IMG/VR virus record: IMGVR_UViG_3300033183_000103
Location: 1 to 38,671 of that record
Direction: 5' to 3' (one strand)
Length of the DNA: 38,671 nt
Source of the DNA: a virus
The notes beneath the pieces are model-generated. The model had not been told where the DNA came from. It was given only the letters and a program-made list of their open reading frames with translations, and searched no databases. Positions 15,342-23,341 of the stretch are shown here, in pieces. How positions within the stretch are numbered: position 1 is the first letter of the stretch; every line of letters begins with the position of its first letter. A program made the translations under genes and the position numbers.

Positions 15342-16097
15342 ATGTTTACGACCCAAGTCTATTTATATAATCAAAATCAGAAGGTAGTATTAAGGGACAC
15401 TACCCAAGCCCTAACGTCCCGGAGGTATAGAACCGTGTATGCAAAAGATTTAACTCTACATAAAGGAACAGATAATGTCCTTATATTTACATTTATCAAT
15501 CAAGACCAAAAGCCGGTGAATAATTCTACGGCTACATTTACATTCAGACTAATGAATCGTGAAGGAACTGAATTGATAACCAGCAAGACTATGGAAGCCA
15601 TTGATGCGACCAAGGGAACTGCTAAGGTAACTATCACAGAGGAAGACCTTGATGCTATCACAGCACAACAGGCTAACTACTCAATTGAGCGTAGTCTCTC
15701 AACAAGTGATTTGTATGACGCGGTGTTCGTAGATGATAACAACGGTGGGCGTGGCGTTGTTAACATTGTAGACTCAGTATTGCCAGAGCACACGGCAAGC
15801 ACAACAGTGACTATACCAAGTTTCAATGACACAGACGGATCAACCACACACTACTCAAGTGAGTTTTCCAGCAAAGGTCAAACAACTACAATTCAATATA
15901 AGCCAAGTTCATTTACAGGCATTCTTGTTTTAGAAGGTGCCACTGGTAATGATGATCTATGGTATGACATTACATCAGATATAAATTTAGAAGCGAGTTC
16001 TACTACCGGATATATAAATGTAACCGGGTATCACCCATATCTAAGATTACGCATCGAAGAAGTGAGTGGTAGTATTTCAGAACTTAAAGTTAGATAA
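15342..16097 (+). CDS. Probable late virion protein (baseplate/tail-like)
   Basis: A 251-residue Thr/Ser-rich, beta-predicted protein. The N-terminal domain (about 30-135) has the alternating pattern of an immunoglobulin-like or baseplate-upper-protein domain: DLTLHKGTDNVLIFTFINQDQ, FTFRLMNREG, AKVTITEEDLDAI. The C-terminal half (from about 145) includes SKGQTTTIQYKPSSFTGILVLEG and a final GYHPYLRLRIEEVSG strand, resembling a beta-sandwich. No named family is certain. The start at 15342 follows a late promoter by five bases. Late expression and composition indicate a structural role, probably tail or baseplate associated. Confidence 0.6.
   Translation: MFTTQVYLYNQNQKVVLRDTTQALTSRRYRTVYAKDLTLHKGTDNVLIFTFINQDQKPVNNSTATFTFRLMNREGTELITSKTMEAIDATKGTAKVTITEEDLDAITAQQANYSIERSLSTSDLYDAVFVDDNNGGRGVVNIVDSVLPEHTASTTVTIPSFNDTDGSTTHYSSEFSSKGQTTTIQYKPSSFTGILVLEGATGNDDLWYDITSDINLEASSTTGYINVTGYHPYLRLRIEEVSGSISELKVR
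15360..15367 (-). promoter_or_regulatory. Leftward late promoter TATAAATA inside a coding region
   Basis: On the minus strand this reads as the exact consensus TATAAATA. It lies within the first codons of the rightward structural gene, 38 bases upstream of the leftward ATG at 15322. With the element at 15329 it forms an overlapping divergent pair whose transcripts are complementary over their first bases. Confidence 0.6.
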
Positions 16098-16103
16098 TTT
16101 ATA

Positions 16104-16826
16104 TTGAAAATTAAAAAAATTGTTGGTTTTGGCGATAGCTGGACCTTTGGTGATGAATTAATCGCACCTGAACTTCGTGGTCAAGAATACGCATCAAGTT
16201 TAGACCAAAATAAAGATTACAGAGAAGGACATTGTTACCTAGGACTGTTAGGTAAACATTATGGCGTGCCTGCTGAAAACTACGGCATACCTGGTGGCAG
16301 TCTACAGAGTGCTATATGGACCTTTTTATGGTGGCTACGCAACGAACCTAATCCTGAACAATGTTTAGTCTTACACGGTATTACTGATTCGGATAGATTT
16401 ACACTGTTTAACCCTGATCATCATCAATACTGTGATGATGAGGAATGGAATAAGTTTGAACACTCGGCTTGGATAGAATTTGGGTCTAGTGTTATTCCTG
16501 AACACTTCCGTGACATTGGTAAAAAGTTACTAGCATATTCAAGTTCTCCTGAGCTTGATCGATATAACTATGAACAGGCTGTCTATCTATTTGATGGAAT
16601 CAGTGCTAGACAACAAATACCAATGCTACAGTTTCATATCATGCCACCAGAAAAACCAATACAGGTGCCAACATTACTTTGGCCAGAACGCAATTACTGT
16701 AATTGGATAGTTCATCACCCAGAAAAAGAAACAGTTACAGCACCAGAAGGTCATCCAAATGAAATTGGACACCAAATGATTAAAGACCAGTTGATTCCTG
16801 AGATAGATTCTGTTATACTAACTTAA
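16104..16826 (+). CDS. SGNH/GDSL-like hydrolase
   Basis: A 240-residue protein with a TTG start at 16104, six bases after the previous stop. Block I is VGFGDSWTFGDE (residues 7-18) with the presumed nucleophilic Ser in GDSW. The GIPGGSLQSAIW stretch near 60 suits the Gly-containing block II, and block V is EGHPNEIGHQMI near the C-terminus, supplying the catalytic His. The Asp expected shortly before that His is replaced by Glu (EGH), as a conservative change. SGNH enzymes are esterases that often deacetylate polysaccharides, fitting a surface-glycan or depolymerising role. It is coupled to the primase gene by TAATG. Confidence 0.7.
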   Translation: MKIKKIVGFGDSWTFGDELIAPELRGQEYASSLDQNKDYREGHCYLGLLGKHYGVPAENYGIPGGSLQSAIWTFLWWLRNEPNPEQCLVLHGITDSDRFTLFNPDHHQYCDDEEWNKFEHSAWIEFGSSVIPEHFRDIGKKLLAYSSSPELDRYNYEQAVYLFDGISARQQIPMLQFHIMPPEKPIQVPTLLWPERNYCNWIVHHPEKETVTAPEGHPNEIGHQMIKDQLIPEIDSVILT

Positions 16827-17803
16827 TGTTAGACATTACATCTGTTATTCCTAGTAAACACAAGCGAACTGCATCAGGTTGGATATCCTTTAATGCTGTC
16901 TGCTGTGAACATAATGGTGATACGAGAGATCGTAGACAGCGTGGTGGCATCAAACAAAACGGTGAGGACTGGAGTTATCACTGTTTCAACTGTGGATTCA
17001 AAGCAAGTTTTAAACTAGGCAGAACATTATCCTTTAAAACACGCAAACTATTGTCGTGGTTTGGATTAGATCAGCCAACTATACAAGCACTTAACCTAGA
17101 AAGTCTCAAACACAAGGATATGGCACAGTTAGTTGAGGATCGTGCCAAGCCAAAGATTGAAAACATATCCTTTAATGATGTTGAAATGCCAGCAGATCTT
17201 AGATTGATCGAAGAGTCAGACACAAAGTATGTGGACTACTTAGAATCTAGGGCAATAGATCCGGGTGATTATCCATATATGATATCACCAGACCAAAAAG
17301 GTAGACAAGCAGAACGCATTGTTATACCATATACCTATGAGGATAGGCTTGTTGGCTACACTGCGAGATACTTAGATGATCGCAAACCAAAGTTTATCAG
17401 TGAACAGCAACCAGGATATGTGTTTGGCACGGACCTACAACAGGGACATTGGACACAGGCCATAGTTGTTGAGGGCATATTTGATGCACTGAGCTTAAAT
17501 TGTTTGGCATTGTTACACAATGATATTAACGATAAGCAGGCAAGACTGTTAAAGAGCCTACGCAAGGACATAACAGTGGTGCCAGATCAAGATGAGGCAG
17601 GACTTAAACTGATTGATCGTGCTGTTGAACTGGGTTTTGCTGTGTCAATACCCAATTGGGCAGATGACATCAAGGATGTCAATGATGCTGTGAAACGTTA
17701 TGGTAGATTGGGAACTTTGATAACTATAATGACAGCAAGAGAAACTTCAAAAATTAAAATAGAACTAGCGAGGAAGAAACTTGATAAACGAATACGGACC
17801 TGA
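16826..17803 (+). CDS. gp61: DNA primase, T4 gp61-like
   Basis: A 325-residue primase that makes RNA primers for lagging-strand synthesis with the gp41 helicase. The N-terminal zinc ribbon has C26/C27 and H29, then C53 and C56 in YHCFNCGFKAS. The catalytic Toprim domain begins near 165, with VVEGIFDAL (E216, D220) and the acidic DQDEAG (D254, D256) for metal binding. T4 gp61 is 342 residues, so the length fits. It starts on a TAATG junction and overlaps gp41 by 23 bases, consistent with balanced production of the primosome. No Walker motif is present, as expected for the separate-subunit arrangement. Confidence 0.9.
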   Translation: MLDITSVIPSKHKRTASGWISFNAVCCEHNGDTRDRRQRGGIKQNGEDWSYHCFNCGFKASFKLGRTLSFKTRKLLSWFGLDQPTIQALNLESLKHKDMAQLVEDRAKPKIENISFNDVEMPADLRLIEESDTKYVDYLESRAIDPGDYPYMISPDQKGRQAERIVIPYTYEDRLVGYTARYLDDRKPKFISEQQPGYVFGTDLQQGHWTQAIVVEGIFDALSLNCLALLHNDINDKQARLLKSLRKDITVVPDQDEAGLKLIDRAVELGFAVSIPNWADDIKDVNDAVKRYGRLGTLITIMTARETSKIKIELARKKLDKRIRT

Positions 17804-19193
17804 GATACAAAGACTGTTCTTAGAAATGATGTTACAGGATGCACAGAGCTATATTCGTGTGCAGAACATCTTTAATCCTGAGAACTTTGATCGTAGTCTA
17901 CAGGACACAGCCAAGTTCATCAAAGAACACTGCGACAAACATCAAACTATGCCTGATCGCAAACAGGTAGAAGCAGTGGCCAGAGTCAAGTTAGATGAGA
18001 TTCCTGACATCAAGGATGGACATTATGATTGGTTCTTAGAAGAGTTTGAGAAGTTTACACGTAGACAGGAACTAGAACGTGCTATCCTCAAATCAGCAGA
18101 CCTATTAGAAAAAGGCGACTACAATCCAGTAGAGAAATTAATTAAAGACGCAGTGCAGATATCATTGACAAAAGATATGGGCACAGATTACTTTGAAGAT
18201 CCTAAAGCAAGACTAGAAGCAATTAAGTCTAGCAACGGACAAGTGTCAACAGGTTGGCCAATGTTGGATAGATTACTGTATGGTGGATTCAACAGAGGTG
18301 AGCTACAGATATTTGCAGGTGGATCAGGCTCGGGCAAGAGTTTGTTTATGCAGAACTTGGCAGTCAACTGGGCAATGACTGGTATGAATGGTGTATATGT
18401 AACACTGGAACTATCAGAGGGACTATGTTCAATGCGTATGGACTCTATGATGACTAATACAAGTTCAAAAGAAATCTTTAAGAAAATTGAAGATGTTGAA
18501 ATGAAAGTCAAACTAGCAGGTAAGAAAGCAGGACAACTGCGTATCAAATATATGCCAGCACAGTCAAACGTTAATGACTTGAGAGCATATATGAAAGAAC
18601 TTGAGATACAGACAGGCAAACGAGCAGACTTTATGTGTGTTGACTATTTGGACTTATTAATGCCCGTAAGTGCTAAAGTTAGTCCAAATGACTTATTTGT
18701 TAAAGACAAGTATGTGTCAGAAGAATTGCGTAACCTAGCAAAAGAACTAGACATTGTGTTTGTAACTGCTTCACAGTTGAATAGGGGTGCTGTTGAAGAA
18801 GTAGAGTTTGATCACAGTCATATTGCAGGTGGGTTGAGTAAGATCAACACTGCTGATAATGTATTTGGTATCTTTACAAGTAGAGCTATGCGTGAGCGTG
18901 GCAGATATCAATTACAGTTAATGAAGACTAGGTCAAGTTCAGGTGTAGGACAGAAAGTAGATCTAGAGTTTAATGTAGAAACATTGAGAATTACTGATCT
19001 AGGTGAAGAAGGACAGCAAGGATATCAAGCATCACAACCAAGTGGCAAGGATATTATGAAGTCTATCAAGTCAACTGCTGGTGTAGAAGCAACAGAATCA
19101 ACAAATTATCCACAAGAAGAAAAGAAAGTGACAGCAGAAGTGCAGAGTTCAAAACTTAAGAGTCTGTTAAATCAAATCAAAACTACTCAATAA
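17781..19193 (+). CDS. gp41: Replicative DNA helicase, T4 gp41/DnaB-like
   Basis: A 470-residue hexameric replicative helicase. The RecA-type motor starts near 150. Walker A is GGSGSGKS (180-187), a GVYVTLELSEG segment follows (the conserved Glu of motif 1a), and Walker B is FMCVDYLDLL near 285. An ITASQLNRG-type motif III region (VFVTASQLNRGA) and a final Arg-containing MKTRSSSGVGQKVDLEF follow. T4 gp41 is 475 residues. The TTG at 17781 is preferred as start: it has a strong GAGGAAG ribosome site at 17770-17776 and restores a full N-terminal domain, whereas the next ATG (17827) would trim it. The C-terminal 60 residues are low-complexity. Confidence 0.9.
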   Translation: MINEYGPEIQRLFLEMMLQDAQSYIRVQNIFNPENFDRSLQDTAKFIKEHCDKHQTMPDRKQVEAVARVKLDEIPDIKDGHYDWFLEEFEKFTRRQELERAILKSADLLEKGDYNPVEKLIKDAVQISLTKDMGTDYFEDPKARLEAIKSSNGQVSTGWPMLDRLLYGGFNRGELQIFAGGSGSGKSLFMQNLAVNWAMTGMNGVYVTLELSEGLCSMRMDSMMTNTSSKEIFKKIEDVEMKVKLAGKKAGQLRIKYMPAQSNVNDLRAYMKELEIQTGKRADFMCVDYLDLLMPVSAKVSPNDLFVKDKYVSEELRNLAKELDIVFVTASQLNRGAVEEVEFDHSHIAGGLSKINTADNVFGIFTSRAMRERGRYQLQLMKTRSSSGVGQKVDLEFNVETLRITDLGEEGQQGYQASQPSGKDIMKSIKSTAGVEATESTNYPQEEKKVTAEVQSSKLKSLLNQIKTTQ

Positions 19194-19197
19194 AGAC

Positions 19198-19205
19198 GAT
19201 AAATA
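19198..19205 (+). promoter_or_regulatory. Late promoter GATAAATA for the 19229-22580 cassette
   Basis: GATAAATA begins five bases after the gp41 stop. Transcription from near 19211 leaves a leader of about 18 bases to the ATG at 19229. It separates the replication operon from a late cassette of five tightly packed genes. Confidence 0.7.
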
Positions 19206-19228
19206 CTATCACTAACGAGATTTGAACA

Positions 19229-19474
19229 ATGCAAAAGAAAACTAGAAGCATACTTGACGAATTAAATGACTTACACGTCTCAAAAGATAAAAAACATCTT
19301 ATGGAAAGCCGTGGAAGTAACATCATACAGAGTGCTATCAATTTATTTGAACAGATTGATTCTACGTATGACAGAGACCAAGCAGATGATCTTCAGCGTA
19401 AATTCATTAATGCTATCAAAGCTCGTGATCCACAGAAATTCTATAGATCAGTGAGACGCAAAGATGAAGATTAA
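19229..19474 (+). CDS. Small hypothetical protein, late cassette
   Basis: An 81-residue charged helical protein (LDELNDLHVSKDK, then ESRGSNIIQSAINLFEQID, ending in a basic-acidic SVRRKDED tail). It is the first gene after the late promoter at 19198 and overlaps the next by 11 bases. I do not recognise a family with confidence. Its size and helical content would suit an internal virion or assembly protein. No catalytic motif is visible. Confidence 0.6.
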   Translation: MQKKTRSILDELNDLHVSKDKKHLMESRGSNIIQSAINLFEQIDSTYDRDQADDLQRKFINAIKARDPQKFYRSVRRKDED

Positions 19475-19958
19475 TGAGCTACGTGAAGGCATATTTGATA
19501 GATCAACACAGTCCAGCATAGCAAACTTTGGTAAGGTTGCGGCCAAACAGTGGAACATCTACAAACAGAATCTACAGAGAAAGAATAATTTTGAAAAATT
19601 ATCTCCACAACAACTTCAAGGTCACTTAGAGAAGTTTGTTCAGGATAACATCTTAGTAAGATACGATGTTGGTCCTGAAGATCGGAATGAAGCAGAGATC
19701 ATAAAAGGTATGAAAGCCAAGATCTTAGCAACGGATGACATCGCTCAACAGAGTGCATCGTTTGCTACAATAGCACAACAGGCAAGTAAATTAGGATTAT
19801 CACCGGACCAACAAGGAAACTTACCAACTCCAAAAGACTGCAAAGTAACTTCAGCAAACAATAAAGTAACAGTGTGCGGTCAAGAAATTAATCCAACAAC
19901 TGATAAACAATTATACGATAAATTAAAAGACTTACTGGCTAAACAAGGACGAGCATAA
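19464..19958 (+). CDS. Hypothetical late protein
   Basis: A 164-residue protein with a Gln/Lys-rich helical N-terminus (KINELREGIFD start, common in marine phage proteins of this cassette type) and a C-terminal part with two Cys (DCKVTSANNKVTVCGQEI) that might form a small beta-hairpin. No domain recognised. It overlaps the upstream gene by 11 bases and the nucleotidyltransferase fusion by one base (TAATG), so it is likely made in step with that protein and may be a partner or substrate carrier for it. That is an inference from coupling only. Confidence 0.55.
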   Translation: MKINELREGIFDRSTQSSIANFGKVAAKQWNIYKQNLQRKNNFEKLSPQQLQGHLEKFVQDNILVRYDVGPEDRNEAEIIKGMKAKILATDDIAQQSASFATIAQQASKLGLSPDQQGNLPTPKDCKVTSANNKVTVCGQEINPTTDKQLYDKLKDLLAKQGRA

Positions 19959-21781
19959 TGGACTTGTTTGAAGGTGGTAACGTATTCAAAGACGCTGATG
20001 GGAATCCTCAAACACAGAGAATTAACAAACAAGACGTCCAACCAACTGTAAAGTATCTAGAAAAACTTACAGGACTTCCACTTCTACAGAATATGCTAGG
20101 CTCCACAGGCATAGCACAATCATCAGGTGACCTAGACCTAGCAGTTGATGTTAAGTCAGTAGCCAAACAAGATCTATATAACCAACTAGCACAGCACGTT
20201 CAAAAGCAAGGCCTAGAAGTTCGTGACTATGTTGCTAAGACTGGTGACTCAGTTCACTACAGAACACCTATCAACGGACAGGCATTAAATGGCTTTGTGC
20301 AGACAGACTTTATGTTTGGTGAGCCACAGTGGCAGAAGTGGGCATTGTCAGGTGCACCAGCAGGCTCAGAGTTCAAAGGCAAACACAGAGCAATAGTTCT
20401 AGCAAGTATAGCCCGTGCAAGAGGTATGAAGTTTTCAGTTAAGAATGGATTGTTGGCCAGAGAAACAGATAAACCTATTTCAAAAGATCCAGATGAGATA
20501 GCAAGGATACTAGTAGGCGGCACAGAACGAGATCTAGTGTCAGTTGAGTCAATAGTTAACAAACTTAAATCAGATCCAGACTACGAAAAATTAATAGCAG
20601 ATGCTAGAGAAACATTAGCCAAAGAAGGTCTTAACTTAGATGCTATGACTGAAACTAACATTATGCGTAACCTAAGAGATCGCATTGTTAATCAAGGTAT
20701 GAGTGTGATAGTCGAAGGTGCTCGTATTGAACATCCAGAAGATATGATATTTGACTATGGATCAAAAGGTGCTCTTTCAGCATTGACAAAACTACAACAA
20801 CTTCCTGATCAAGCCAAAGACATTACAATCAAATGGGACGGCAAGCCGGCAATCATATTTGGCCGTGATACAGACGGTAAGTTTGTGTTAACAGACAAGT
20901 CAGGCTTTACAGCAAAAGGTTATCAGGGCATGGCACGTTCACCTGCCGAACTAGAAAAGATTATGCAACAACGTGGTGGCGATAGAACAGAATTAGTTAA
21001 TGTCTACAAGTTTTTATGGCCAAAATTAGAAGCACAGACTCCTTCAAATATGAAAGGCTATGTTATGGGCGACTTATTGTATGTAGGCAAACCTAAAGAA
21101 GTCAACGGCAACTATACATTTACACCAAACACTGTTACATACTCAATTGACAAAGATTCAGATGTTGGACAAGACATAGGTCAATCATCAGCAGGTGTTG
21201 CTATACATACCTACAAACGAGATCAAGAGGACACAGGTGTTCCTTTCAGCGACATTGATCAACTTGGCAAAGGTGATGTCTTATTTGTAAGTCCTAAAAT
21301 GACTACCACAGTTGAACTAGACTTGCCCATAAAAGAACTTAGACAGATAGAACAAACAGTTAGAAAAAACAGTCAAAAGATTGATGCAATATTCAATCCT
21401 CAGACATTGAGAGAATATAAACTAGCAAACTTACCTGCATTAATGAAACAGTATGCTAACTTTAAAGTTAGAGAAGGCAACTTTGAGAATATGGCACAGG
21501 GCTTTATTGACTTTACGAAAACAAAAGTCAGTGAGCCTAAGCAACAGAGAATAGAACAAGTAGTATCAGACAATCAACAGGCAGTGACAGCAGTGTTTGC
21601 TATCTTTAGAATGATAGCCGCAATCAAAACACGTATGGTCCGAGAACTAGATAGAGAAGGCTCAGGTATCCGTGCTTCAATTGATGGCGAACCAGGACAC
21701 GAAGGTTACGTTGCTAGTGGCATTAAACTTGTTGATCGACTACGTTTCTCAAAATCAAACTTTGCAAAGAACTTACAATAA
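19958..21781 (+). CDS. Pol-beta-like nucleotidyltransferase fused to DUF6267-like/ligase-like domain
   Basis: A 607-residue two-domain protein. The N-terminal domain (about 30-170) shows the Pol-beta superfamily pattern: G48-S49 in MLGSTGIA, D58-x-D60 in GDLDLAV, and a third carboxylate D117 in VQTDFM. The second domain (about 250-600) resembles DUF6267 of marine myoviruses. It contains IKWDGKPAIIFG (K292, D294, G295), which looks like the KxDG adenylation motif of ligases and capping enzymes, then LTDKSGFTAKG, YVMGDLLY and GVAIHTYK, in the order expected for ligase motifs III, IIIa and IV. Activity is untested. Possible roles are RNA or DNA end repair or protein modification. It is late-expressed and TAATG-coupled on both sides. 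Confidence 0.6.
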   Translation: MDLFEGGNVFKDADGNPQTQRINKQDVQPTVKYLEKLTGLPLLQNMLGSTGIAQSSGDLDLAVDVKSVAKQDLYNQLAQHVQKQGLEVRDYVAKTGDSVHYRTPINGQALNGFVQTDFMFGEPQWQKWALSGAPAGSEFKGKHRAIVLASIARARGMKFSVKNGLLARETDKPISKDPDEIARILVGGTERDLVSVESIVNKLKSDPDYEKLIADARETLAKEGLNLDAMTETNIMRNLRDRIVNQGMSVIVEGARIEHPEDMIFDYGSKGALSALTKLQQLPDQAKDITIKWDGKPAIIFGRDTDGKFVLTDKSGFTAKGYQGMARSPAELEKIMQQRGGDRTELVNVYKFLWPKLEAQTPSNMKGYVMGDLLYVGKPKEVNGNYTFTPNTVTYSIDKDSDVGQDIGQSSAGVAIHTYKRDQEDTGVPFSDIDQLGKGDVLFVSPKMTTTVELDLPIKELRQIEQTVRKNSQKIDAIFNPQTLREYKLANLPALMKQYANFKVREGNFENMAQGFIDFTKTKVSEPKQQRIEQVVSDNQQAVTAVFAIFRMIAAIKTRMVRELDREGSGIRASIDGEPGHEGYVASGIKLVDRLRFSKSNFAKNLQ

Positions 21782-22332
21782 TGGAATTCTTACAGCAATT
21801 AGATGAATCAAGAATGTATCGTCGACTTAACCAGTTGACTGGTATGAAGATTGATGACATAGCAAAGACTATGTTTAATCATCTCCTCTTACTAAGAGCA
21901 TTGTATGATGTTGACAAAGCCAAAGCAATGAAGTATGCAGGTGAGATCGTCAGCAACTTAAACTTCAACGGATTCCGTCCTAGTATGCCTGACCTATACA
22001 ATATGATTGTCATGGTCATGGAACAAAAGAAATATGCTGACCGAGTGTTTAATAATTGGGACATTGTGTTACCTGAAATGCGTATCAAACGAGTATTTAG
22101 AGATATGGCTTCTGGCACATTAAACTCAAACGACTTTGCACAGTTAATGTTAATTCTACAACGTAGATTATCAGGGTTGGATGCAGATCAAATGAAAATG
22201 CGTAGAATGGTGCAACAACCTAAACTCACAGCCAGCGATCAAAATTGGATGAAGAAACGTTTGGTCCAAATGACTCGTAATTCAAGTGGTGCTAATTCAG
22301 ACCTGCACGAACTATATAGACAAGCAATCTAA
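21781..22332 (+). CDS. Hypothetical helical late protein
   Basis: A 183-residue, almost entirely helical, basic protein (MYRRLNQLTGMKIDDIAKTMFNHLLLLRAL near the start, LMLILQRRLSGLDADQMKMRRM later). No catalytic motif. TAATG junctions at both ends bind it to the nucleotidyltransferase fusion and to the next small gene. It might be an accessory subunit of the fusion protein, or a virion-internal protein. I recognise it only as a type found in uncultured marine myoviruses. Confidence 0.55.
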   Translation: MEFLQQLDESRMYRRLNQLTGMKIDDIAKTMFNHLLLLRALYDVDKAKAMKYAGEIVSNLNFNGFRPSMPDLYNMIVMVMEQKKYADRVFNNWDIVLPEMRIKRVFRDMASGTLNSNDFAQLMLILQRRLSGLDADQMKMRRMVQQPKLTASDQNWMKKRLVQMTRNSSGANSDLHELYRQAI

Positions 22333-22580
22333 TGTGGGGTTATATAGTAGGCCTGTGTATGATGGTCGATGGGCAACAAGAGTGTGAAGATCAACAGTAT
22401 GTTCCTAACTTTACATCAGAAACAGCCTGTGAAGTTCATTCAGTTATAGCAACAACTTTAATTAATTACGATCTACAACACATAGACGGTGTTTATGATG
22501 TATGGGTAGCACCTACAAACTGCGTAGACGTTCCTATGTATCCTCAAACAACACAAGACTTTTTCAAAAAACTACGTTGA
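22332..22580 (+). CDS. Small Cys-containing hypothetical protein
   Basis: An 82-residue protein with four Cys (C9, C18, C33 and C63) and a short hydrophobic N-terminus (MWGYIVGLCMMV). The N-terminus could act as a weak signal sequence, in which case the Cys pairs could form disulfides outside the cytoplasm. That is uncertain because no Lys/Arg precedes the hydrophobic run. It ends the late cassette, 71 bases before the next structural gene. Confidence 0.5.
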   Translation: MWGYIVGLCMMVDGQQECEDQQYVPNFTSETACEVHSVIATTLINYDLQHIDGVYDVWVAPTNCVDVPMYPQTTQDFFKKLR

Positions 22581-22597
22581 TTATTTCTGATTTCTAT

Positions 22598-22605
22598 GCT
22601 AAATA
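22598..22605 (+). promoter_or_regulatory. Late promoter variant GCTAAATA
   Basis: GCTAAATA differs from GATAAATA at one position. A leader of about 40 bases follows, with a TTAGGAGAT ribosome site at 22635-22643 and the ATG at 22651. With the terminator at 23038-23065 it defines a one-gene late unit like that at 8376. Confidence 0.55.
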
Positions 22606-22650
22606 AGTGTAGGGACAATATGATCCCAAATATTTTAGGAGATTAGAAAA

Positions 22651-23016
22651 ATGGCAACATTTACAAGAACGCATCCAGCGACAACAACTACAGACGTAGA
22701 AGTAGGTCAGAATTTACACTTCTTCATAGTAGACTATGTTAACGCAATTAACGGTTCAGCAGGCCCAGAAGGCGCACAAGTAGCAGTGTTAAACGCAATT
22801 CAAGACACAGCAACTATCGCGGCTATTGGTCCACTAGTTGACACAAACACACAGCAAACATTTGCTGTTGAAGCAACAGGTGGTAACGGCACAGTTGTAG
22901 CGGCTACATTACAAACTGCTATTCGTGCATTAGGCACAGTTGACTCAGTTGACTTATCAAGCTCAACAGTTACAGATACAAAATTAGGTATCTTAACAGC
23001 GGCGGCAGTATCATAA
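22651..23016 (+). CDS. Probable abundant virion structural protein
   Basis: A 121-residue protein of Ala, Thr, Val and Asn with a single charged patch and no Cys, ending in TAAAVS. It looks like a compact beta-plus-helix capsid-type protein. It has its own late promoter, a strong AGGAG ribosome site and an immediate terminator, and its codons are highly regular. These are all marks of very high expression. A head decoration or tail-tube-like component is plausible. No named family is recognised. Confidence 0.65.
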   Translation: MATFTRTHPATTTTDVEVGQNLHFFIVDYVNAINGSAGPEGAQVAVLNAIQDTATIAAIGPLVDTNTQQTFAVEATGGNGTVVAATLQTAIRALGTVDSVDLSSSTVTDTKLGILTAAAVS

Positions 23017-23037
23017 GTTTTAAACTTATACTTAAAG

Positions 23038-23065
23038 AAGCCTACTTTTTACAGTAGGCTTTTTT
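23038..23065 (+). terminator. Rho-independent terminator
   Basis: A 9-bp stem (AAGCCTACT at 23038-23046 with AGTAGGCTT at 23053-23061), a 6-base loop and a six-T run. It ends the monocistronic late gene 22651-23016. Confidence 0.9.
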
Positions 23066-23070
23066 ATTGG

Positions 23071-23078
23071 CGTAAATA
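23071..23078 (+). promoter_or_regulatory. Late promoter variant CGTAAATA, leaderless geometry
   Basis: CGTAAATA has two mismatches to GATAAATA. It ends exactly five bases before the ATG at 23084, the same spacing as at 1754, 15329 and 25910, which is the main reason to believe it. Confidence 0.4.
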
Positions 23079-23083
23079 TCTGT

Positions 23084-23341
23084 ATGGAACAACGAGATTT
23101 GTTTGAAGAGAAAGATACAACCGCCTGGGTCTATGAATCACCCGATGGTGGCAATACCATTTATAGACGTAGGCTCATGGACCCTAGTTACAAGCGTGAA
23201 CTGGTCCAGCAGATAGAAGATGAGTTTCGTGACTACAGAGAATGGATATACAGACAGCATTGGAATGAATTGGTTAAGCACCCTGCGGTCAAAGACGCAA
23301 TAGATAGATTAAAAACAATAGTGGCATTGGTAGAAGAATGA
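23084..23341 (+). CDS. Small hypothetical protein
   Basis: An 85-residue charged protein. The middle (DPSYKRELVQQIEDEFRDYREWIYRQHWNEL) is strongly helical and amphipathic. No recognised domain. It follows a terminator and a weak late element and overlaps the next gene by four bases (ATGA), suggesting coupled translation. It resembles short conserved proteins of T4-like marine phages, but I cannot name it. Confidence 0.6.
   Translation: MEQRDLFEEKDTTAWVYESPDGGNTIYRRRLMDPSYKRELVQQIEDEFRDYREWIYRQHWNELVKHPAVKDAIDRLKTIVALVEE

Noticed and set aside
18188-18619. A 143-codon minus-strand open frame inside gp41
   Set aside because: Fully inside the helicase gene, with hydrophobic low-quality translation and no promoter or ribosome site.
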